The notes beneath the pieces were generated by a model. The model saw only the letters and a program-made list of their open reading frames with translations, made no database searches and had not been told where the DNA came from. A DNA stretch of 60,205 nucleotides, taken from positions 1 to 60,205 of the forward strand of contig JAFGGJ010000018.1 in the NCBI GenBank assembly GCA_016930595.1, written 5' to 3'. The stretch is from Planctomycetota bacterium (GTDB taxonomy: Bacteria; Planctomycetota; SZUA-567; JAFGGJ01). Numbering within the stretch: position 1 is the first letter of the stretch; each line of letters begins with the position of its first letter. Position numbers and translations under genes: made by a program. Shown here piece after piece: positions 54,904-60,205 of the stretch.

Positions 54904-55746
54904 ATGGCGTTCAGTTTCTTTTCGCCAAAACGGCACGTCCGCACCGACGGCGTCTTTACCAAGTGCAGGAATTGCGACGGCATGGTCAGGATCAAGGACA
55001 TCGAGGAAAACCTCGACGTCTGCCCCAGTTGTGATTTTCACTTCCCCATCGGCTCTCAACGACGCATCGAAATCACCATGGACGAAGGCTCCTGGAACGA
55101 ACTCTTCACCGATATCTACCCCACCGATCCGCTTAATTTCAACGCCAAGAAATCCTACGCCGACCGGCTCAAACGTTGCCAGCAGGATACCGGCATCGCG
55201 GACGCCGTCATCACGGGCTGCGGCAAGATCGGCTCCAAGAACGCTGCCGTCGCCGTCACCGACTTCCGCTTCATGATGGGCTCCATGGGCTCCGTTGTAG
55301 GCGAGAAGATCGCTCTCCTCGCGGAACACGCCGTCGCCAACAACCTCCCGCTTGTCATCTTCTCCGGCTCCGGCGGCGGCGCCCGCATGGATGAAGGCGT
55401 CATATCGCTAATGCAGATGGCCAAAACCTCCGCCGCCCTCTCAAAAGTCCACAAGGCCGGCCTCCTCTACGTCTCCATCATCACCGATCCCACCTACGGC
55501 GGCGTCTCCGCCAGCTTCGCCACGCTCGGAGACGTCATCATCGCCGAACCACGCGCCAGGATGGGGTTTACCGGGCCTCGAGTCATCCAGCAGACCATGA
55601 AAGTAGACCTTCCTCCGGGGTTCCAGGAAGCCGAATTCAACCGCGACCACGGCCAGGTGGACCGTATCGTGCACCGTCGGGATATCCCTTCCACTCTCGT
55701 CCAACTCTTCGAATTCTTCCGTCCCCGCCGCATCTACGGCAAGTAG
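54904..55746 (+). CDS. accD: acetyl-CoA carboxylase carboxyltransferase beta subunit
   Basis: A 280-residue AccD, one half of the carboxyltransferase that makes malonyl-CoA. An N-terminal zinc ribbon (CRNC and CPSC) precedes the crotonase-like domain with FSGSGGGARMDEGVISLMQM and TDPTYGGVSASFA, both classic AccD motifs. GGAG lies eight bases before the ATG at 54904. It is followed by the M24-like gene after 26 bp. AccA is not in the window. Confidence 0.95.
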   Translation: MAFSFFSPKRHVRTDGVFTKCRNCDGMVRIKDIEENLDVCPSCDFHFPIGSQRRIEITMDEGSWNELFTDIYPTDPLNFNAKKSYADRLKRCQQDTGIADAVITGCGKIGSKNAAVAVTDFRFMMGSMGSVVGEKIALLAEHAVANNLPLVIFSGSGGGARMDEGVISLMQMAKTSAALSKVHKAGLLYVSIITDPTYGGVSASFATLGDVIIAEPRARMGFTGPRVIQQTMKVDLPPGFQEAEFNRDHGQVDRIVHRRDIPSTLVQLFEFFRPRRIYGK

Positions 55747-55772
55747 GGCTTTCTTTTCGAAAGGACGCCTCC

Positions 55773-56891
55773 ATGCACCGTCCCGGTACCGCCGAAATCG
55801 ACCTCAAGCGCGATGTCCTGCGCGATTACCTCCGGCACAACGGCCTTGACGCCGTCCTCCTCTCGTCACAGGCGCTTTTCTCCTGGTATACCGGAGGTCT
55901 CAGCAACCGCGTCGCCATGTGCACCGATGGCGGCGCAGCGTGCCTCCTGGCTTCCGGCATCCCAGGCGAAGATACCATCTTCACCACCAACATCGAAGAG
56001 CCCCGCCTGCGCGATGAAGAACTCTCCCCGCACCTCAACCTCAACCTCGAATCCTTCTCCTGGTGGGAGGAAGACGCCATCGCAGACCGTGTTCGAAGCC
56101 TCGCCTCCGGCAGAAAAGTCGTCTCCGATTCCCCCTTCGCAGGCCTCCCGTCGCTACCGCCCGACTTCCTCTCCCTCACCTATTCCCTCACCGCGCCCGA
56201 AATCGACCGCTACCGTTCGCTCGGCCGTGATACTTCCGCCTGCCTCGAACTCGTTGCACGCCGCCTCGAACCCGGCATGACCGAACTCACAATCGCCGCC
56301 GACATCTCTCTCGAATTCCTCAACCGCGACATCATACCCCACGTCCTCCTCGTCGCCGCCGATGAACGTACCCTCAAGTACAGGCATCCCCTCCCTACGG
56401 ACCGCCCTGTCGAAAAACACGTCATGCTCGTCGCATGCGCCAGACGTGGCGGCCTTATCGCCAGTATCACGCGCCTCGTTCATTTCGGCCCGCTTTCCAA
56501 AGACCTCGCCGCCAGGCACCACGCCGTCACCGCTGTCGACGCCGCCCTTATCGCAGGCACCGTGGAAAACCGCCCCCTCTCCGACATCTTCAACGATGCC
56601 GTATCCGCATATGCCGCCGCAGGCTTCCCCGACGAATGGCGGCTCCACCACCAGGGCGGCCCTACGGGGTACCAGAGCCGCTCCTACAAAGGTACCCCTT
56701 CCGCCACTCAGCTTGTCCTCGCCAACCAGGCCTTCGCATGGAACCCTTCCATTACGGGCACCAAGAGCGAAGACACCATCCTCGCCTCCGGCTCCGGACA
56801 GGAAATCCTGACCCCCGCCATCGACTGGCCTCTCCTCGACCACTCCATCCGGGGCCGCCCTGTTCAGCGCCCCGACATACTCGTCCTGTGA
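55773..56891 (+). CDS. M24 (Xaa-Pro peptidase)-like protein lacking metal ligands
   Basis: A 372-residue pita-bread-fold protein: a creatinase-type N-terminal domain (about 1-140) and an M24-like catalytic domain (about 150-372). Active members have two Asp, one His and two Glu ligands. Here the first Asp region reads VACARRGGLIASITRLVHFG, with no Asp where DiTR is usual, and the GHGIG motif is HHQGG. Only a late Glu (TKSEDT) is recognisable. It is probably not a metallopeptidase. AAAGGA precedes the ATG. It is likely co-transcribed with accD. Confidence 0.8.
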   Translation: MHRPGTAEIDLKRDVLRDYLRHNGLDAVLLSSQALFSWYTGGLSNRVAMCTDGGAACLLASGIPGEDTIFTTNIEEPRLRDEELSPHLNLNLESFSWWEEDAIADRVRSLASGRKVVSDSPFAGLPSLPPDFLSLTYSLTAPEIDRYRSLGRDTSACLELVARRLEPGMTELTIAADISLEFLNRDIIPHVLLVAADERTLKYRHPLPTDRPVEKHVMLVACARRGGLIASITRLVHFGPLSKDLAARHHAVTAVDAALIAGTVENRPLSDIFNDAVSAYAAAGFPDEWRLHHQGGPTGYQSRSYKGTPSATQLVLANQAFAWNPSITGTKSEDTILASGSGQEILTPAIDWPLLDHSIRGRPVQRPDILVL

Positions 56892-56967
56892 CCCCCGCAC
56901 CATAAACATATCTCCTCCCGTTTTCTCCCTTATAAAATACGATTTCCCCCATCTCCCGTTTAAGAGT

Positions 56968-56996
56968 TTGCTTTCGCATACCGGGTGGTCTATACT
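56968..56996 (+). promoter_or_regulatory. promoter of the large secreted protein gene
   Basis: TTGCTT (56968-56973), 17 bp, TATACT (56991-56996). Confidence 0.65.
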
Positions 56997-57045
56997 ACTA
57001 CACGACCATGCCACTCAGCAAACTGGCTGGAAGGAGGTAGTTCCT

Positions 57046-60000
57046 ATGTATAGGCGTTCTCTTCTTCTTCTCAGTGTCGTACTTGTCTCCGGTCCGCTCT
57101 TCGCCGCTTCTCTGGGAGGTCCCGCTCTGGATACCGGCGAACAGTACTATCCGGGGCTGGGCAAGTTCCGCACCATCGACGACTGCATAGCTGCTGCCTA
57201 TGCTGCCGATGGCAACCCCGCCACCGACAGAGGCAAGGTTGAAGCCATCTGGAAGTGGCTCTCGCGCTTCACCTGCCACGGCCCCAACCGCCCCATTGAA
57301 ACCGTCAACAACGGCTCAATGACTTCTTCCGACAGCATCGGCTGCTTCGACACCATGAAGTTCCTCACTTCCTATACCTATGCCATCTGCTTTGCCAGCA
57401 GCTCCCTGACGGTAGGCATGTGGGAAGCCGCCGGCTATGAAGCCCGCGGGCGCGCCGTCGGCGGGCACACGGTCCCGGAAGTCTACTACAGCGGCGACTA
57501 TCATTATTATGACGTCGATATGGGCGGCACCTGCTTCCAGGCCGATCACGCGACTATTGCCAGCGTTGACGAAGTGGCCGCCAACGACGGCCTCTTCGCC
57601 TGGGACTACAGGACCGGCGGCTATGACTGGCCCTATTTCCCATGGGACGGCATCGGTACCATGCAGGGCGCCTTCAGTAACCCGACCCCGTGGAAGTACA
57701 ACGACTTCGGCATGTCTGTCCACCCTACCTCTGTCAACCTCCGCAGGGGTGAAACCTTCACCCGTTACTTCAACTATGACAGGACTCCGTGGGGGGCCGC
57801 CAATGCTCACTGGGCCGGCCTTAATGTCTCCGGTTTCGATTACGGTCCCGTCAGGAACGTTACCTTCACCTTCGACCCTCCGGTTGACGGCACCAACAAC
57901 GGCGTCGCCAGACTCCCGTGGGTTACCGACGGGAATGTCCGCTACGGCAACGGCGTTTTTGAATGGGTACCGGACCTCTCCACCGATGCCATCACCGACG
58001 GCGCCGAAAGCATCACCAGCGTCACATGGGGCTCGACCAGCCCCAAGCTGCACGGCGACGGCGGCGCAGGTGAAGTCATCATAGACCAGTGGACCCCTTT
58101 CGTGATCGCCGGCAACCCTGCCAGCTACGACTTCCTCAACAATCCCACGGATGCCGTTGTCATCAGCGGCACCGCCGTTGGCAGCGGAGTCCAGGTCGGC
58201 GTCTCCAACAACGGTGGTCTTTCCTATGACATGCGCTCCGTCACAGGTGCTTTCAGCCAGGACTTCTCCGTCGGCTGCGTCGGCAAGTACGGCTACAAGG
58301 TTCGCATTTACGTGCCCAGCGCCGCCGTCGGTCTTGACGACCTCACCCTCCGCACCGTTACCATGTGTGCCGCACCCATGATGCCCCACCTTGCAGACGG
58401 CGGCAACACCGTCACTTACACTGCCAACCGCGAAGGTATCCTTTACAAGGCTCCGGACACTACAAACGCCACGAACTGGGCCGACTCTTTCGAATCCACC
58501 TCTAACCTCACCTTCGCCGGCGGCCAGTCCGCTTATCACTGCTCCGTCGCCAATACCTCCACCGTCGCTACCATGGTCATCAGGTTCGATTCGCCCAACG
58601 GCGGCGATATCACCAAGGTCGCTGCCGCCGTCGGCATGCAGCTTCCCCAGCCGCCCAGCGCCACTTCCAACATGAGCTTCGAATACTCGCGCAACGGCAG
58701 CACCTGGACCAACTTCTACTCCAGGAACATCTCCACCGATGCCCAACACTGGATGCACTTCTTCGACGAAACCGTCACCGTCCCCGGAACCGGCAGCACC
58801 GCCTACATACGTGTTTCCTACACTCCGGGTTCGAGTTGGGCCAACTTTACCCAGCTTTCCTTCTACGCCTATTATGACACCGGCACACTACCGGAAATCC
58901 AGATTACTCACTGCTGGGACGACAGTGTCGGTGCAGACCAGACTCATGTCGAAAACATCGCGGCCGGCACGAGTTCCACTACTTACAGCGTCTCCTGCGG
59001 CACAAATGTCCTCAACCAGTACGTCAGCTTCCACGTCCCGGGCGCTCCCGTAGACCCTGAACTCCCCACGGCCAACTTCACGTTTTCACCCACCTCGCCC
59101 ACGCTTGCCGACACCGTCACGTTCACGGACACTTCCACCACTCCCGTCGGCACCATCACCAACTGGTCCTGGGACTTCGGCGGCGACGGCACCAGCACCG
59201 CCCAGAGCCCCACCCACATGTTCTCCACCACGGGCACCTTTGCCGTCACGCTTATCGTCACCAACAGCGTCGGCAAGACCGACAGCATCGTCAAAAACGT
59301 AACCGTCACTTCCGGCGTCTCCACCACGGACACCTTCCAGCAGGGCACATCAGGCTACTCAGGCTGCGACGACACCTATCTACGCGAAGAACACTACTCC
59401 GTACCCTACGGCGCAAGCGATGAAATCCGCATCTACGGCGACAACGCCGGCGACTGGTCCGCACGTATCGCCATCCGCTTCGACCTCTCCAGCATCCCCG
59501 CCGGCTCAACCGTCACCGACGTCGAACTCCAGCTTTACGGCTGGAACATCTACGAAGCCGGCACCACCAACATGTACGAGACCACCGCCGATTGGGACGA
59601 AGCCGTCGCCGCATGGCGCGACAGGACCGCTGCCGCCGACTGGGCCGCCGACGGCGGCGACTTTTCCGCCACCCTCCTCTCCAGCCTCACCACCGCAGGC
59701 AACGAAGACAACTCCTGGCTCGTCTGGGGCTCAACCGCCAACTTCGTGAGTGTCGTTCAGGGCTGGATCGACTCCCCTTCCACCAACCACGGCGTCATGC
59801 TCGTCTCGGGCGCCACCGCCGTCGAAAACCGCTTCCGCTCCAGCGAATGGGCTACGGTCACCGAACGCCCCAAGCTGATTGTCACCTACGACGGCGGCGC
59901 CGGCCCCGATTCCCAGCCTCCCGCCGTCAACGTCACTGCCGCCGCTCTTGAAGGCACCGTCGACGACGACAGCACCGTCCCCACCGAAGTCATCCTCAAC

Positions 60001-60144
60001 GGCTCCGTCAGCATCCCCGTCACCGCCGGCGACTGGCAGTCCGGCAACGTCGCCCTCTCCGCAGGCACCAACAACCTCACCCTCGAAGCCTCCGACGCAA
60101 GCAGCAACACCCGCCAGGTCAACCTCGATATCGTCGTACCCTGA
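57046..60144 (+). CDS. secreted transglutaminase-like, PKD and DNRLRE-type protein
   Basis: A 1032-residue exported protein. A signal peptide (about 1-21) is followed by a transglutaminase-like domain with a plausible C115-H141-D156 triad (YAICFASSS; GGHTVPEVYY; YYDVDM), then beta-rich domains. A PKD domain lies at about 674-760 (NWSWDFGGDG), a DNRLRE-type domain at about 763-945 (IRFDLSSIPAGSTVTDVELQ), and a Big-like C-terminal domain. The start is the ATG at 57046 after AAGGAGG. There is no anchor or sorting signal at the C-terminus (ends NLDIVVP). It is probably a surface or secreted enzyme or adhesin. Confidence 0.82.
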   Translation: MYRRSLLLLSVVLVSGPLFAASLGGPALDTGEQYYPGLGKFRTIDDCIAAAYAADGNPATDRGKVEAIWKWLSRFTCHGPNRPIETVNNGSMTSSDSIGCFDTMKFLTSYTYAICFASSSLTVGMWEAAGYEARGRAVGGHTVPEVYYSGDYHYYDVDMGGTCFQADHATIASVDEVAANDGLFAWDYRTGGYDWPYFPWDGIGTMQGAFSNPTPWKYNDFGMSVHPTSVNLRRGETFTRYFNYDRTPWGAANAHWAGLNVSGFDYGPVRNVTFTFDPPVDGTNNGVARLPWVTDGNVRYGNGVFEWVPDLSTDAITDGAESITSVTWGSTSPKLHGDGGAGEVIIDQWTPFVIAGNPASYDFLNNPTDAVVISGTAVGSGVQVGVSNNGGLSYDMRSVTGAFSQDFSVGCVGKYGYKVRIYVPSAAVGLDDLTLRTVTMCAAPMMPHLADGGNTVTYTANREGILYKAPDTTNATNWADSFESTSNLTFAGGQSAYHCSVANTSTVATMVIRFDSPNGGDITKVAAAVGMQLPQPPSATSNMSFEYSRNGSTWTNFYSRNISTDAQHWMHFFDETVTVPGTGSTAYIRVSYTPGSSWANFTQLSFYAYYDTGTLPEIQITHCWDDSVGADQTHVENIAAGTSSTTYSVSCGTNVLNQYVSFHVPGAPVDPELPTANFTFSPTSPTLADTVTFTDTSTTPVGTITNWSWDFGGDGTSTAQSPTHMFSTTGTFAVTLIVTNSVGKTDSIVKNVTVTSGVSTTDTFQQGTSGYSGCDDTYLREEHYSVPYGASDEIRIYGDNAGDWSARIAIRFDLSSIPAGSTVTDVELQLYGWNIYEAGTTNMYETTADWDEAVAAWRDRTAAADWAADGGDFSATLLSSLTTAGNEDNSWLVWGSTANFVSVVQGWIDSPSTNHGVMLVSGATAVENRFRSSEWATVTERPKLIVTYDGGAGPDSQPPAVNVTAAALEGTVDDDSTVPTEVILNGSVSIPVTAGDWQSGNVALSAGTNNLTLEASDASSNTRQVNLDIVVP

Positions 60145-60166
60145 ACACCCCAACGCCTTAACTCAT

Positions 60167-60203
60167 AACGGGGACGCTCTCCAAGAGCGTCCCCGTTTAT
60201 TTA
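60167..60203 (+). terminator. rho-independent terminator
   Basis: AACGGGGACGCTCT (60167-60180) pairs perfectly with AGAGCGTCCCCGTT (60184-60197) around a three-base loop, followed by the T-rich TATTTA. Confidence 0.8.
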
Positions 60204-60205
60204 CC

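Noticed and set aside
57316-58758. 480-codon open frame opposite the secreted transglutaminase-like gene
   Set aside because: It is Gly/Val/Asp-rich low-complexity sequence, typical of the antisense of a C-rich gene.

Overview
All assignments come from reading the sequence and its translations by eye; no database search was run. The window looks like the chromosome of a Gram-negative, probably anaerobic or facultative bacterium of moderately high GC. LpxD implies lipid A and an outer membrane, and lipoprotein/OmpA, ExbB/ExbD-like and type IV pilus genes fit a diderm envelope. A cytoplasmic group 3b [NiFe] hydrogenase points to fermentative or anaerobic redox metabolism. The many secreted, FHA, TPR and zinc-ribbon proteins of unknown role recall the Planctomycetota/Lentisphaerota/Sumerlaeota-type lineages, but that placement is only a guess. 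No phage, transposon or CRISPR array was seen.

Layout. 1-2.2 kb: glutamate dehydrogenase (cut by the window edge) diverges from an NrpR-type nitrogen regulator, followed by a Nudix hydrolase. 2.3-7.1 kb: EF-hand protein plus lpxD, a membrane-anchored HTH protein, an OmpA-like lipoprotein and a xylose-isomerase-like enzyme. 7.4-16 kb: one long plus-strand operon (ExbB-like, ExbD-like, tandem metallo-beta-lactamase, HtrA, ketosynthase-like pseudoenzyme, alpha/beta hydrolase, PhoH with PIN domain, TrkA). 16-22 kb: minus-strand pilus motor operon pilB-pilT-pilB-pilC behind a near-perfect sigma-70 promoter. 22.1 kb: tRNA-Leu(CAG). 22.3-29.5 kb: exported DnaJ-type zinc-finger proteins, a TPR protein with a zinc finger, and an FHA membrane protein.

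29.6-36.3 kb holds the most unusual genes: two giant carbohydrate-type ABC permease genes. One fuses a solute-binding domain with an inserted Cys-rich region to a MalF-like permease. The other is a MalG-like permease whose first and second membrane segments are separated by about 900 residues containing a repeated unit. No ATPase gene accompanies them. 36.4-40 kb: FHA/zinc-ribbon protein, CPBP protease, thrC and dapB in one operon. 40-44.2 kb: MDR dehydrogenase, STAS protein, Gfo/Idh/MocA oxidoreductase and FAD-linked oxidase.

44.2-48.6 kb is a complete structural operon for a group 3b NADP-linked hydrogenase with its maturation protease. It diverges from a five-gene Mrp/complex-I-like membrane module (48.9-53.5 kb) that has no hydrophilic partner of its own. 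Several charged residues normally needed for ion translocation are replaced in it. The shared intergenic region carries a perfect CRP-type palindrome. 53.5-60.2 kb: a cupin, two small Cys-rich proteins, accD, an M24-like protein and a large secreted transglutaminase-like/PKD protein.

The plus strand is G-rich at the left end and C-rich at the right end whichever strand is coding. This resembles the skew inversion at a replication terminus. Sigma-70-like promoters with a TAGAAT or TATAAT -10 box and 16-17 bp spacing recur and fit the inferred operon starts.
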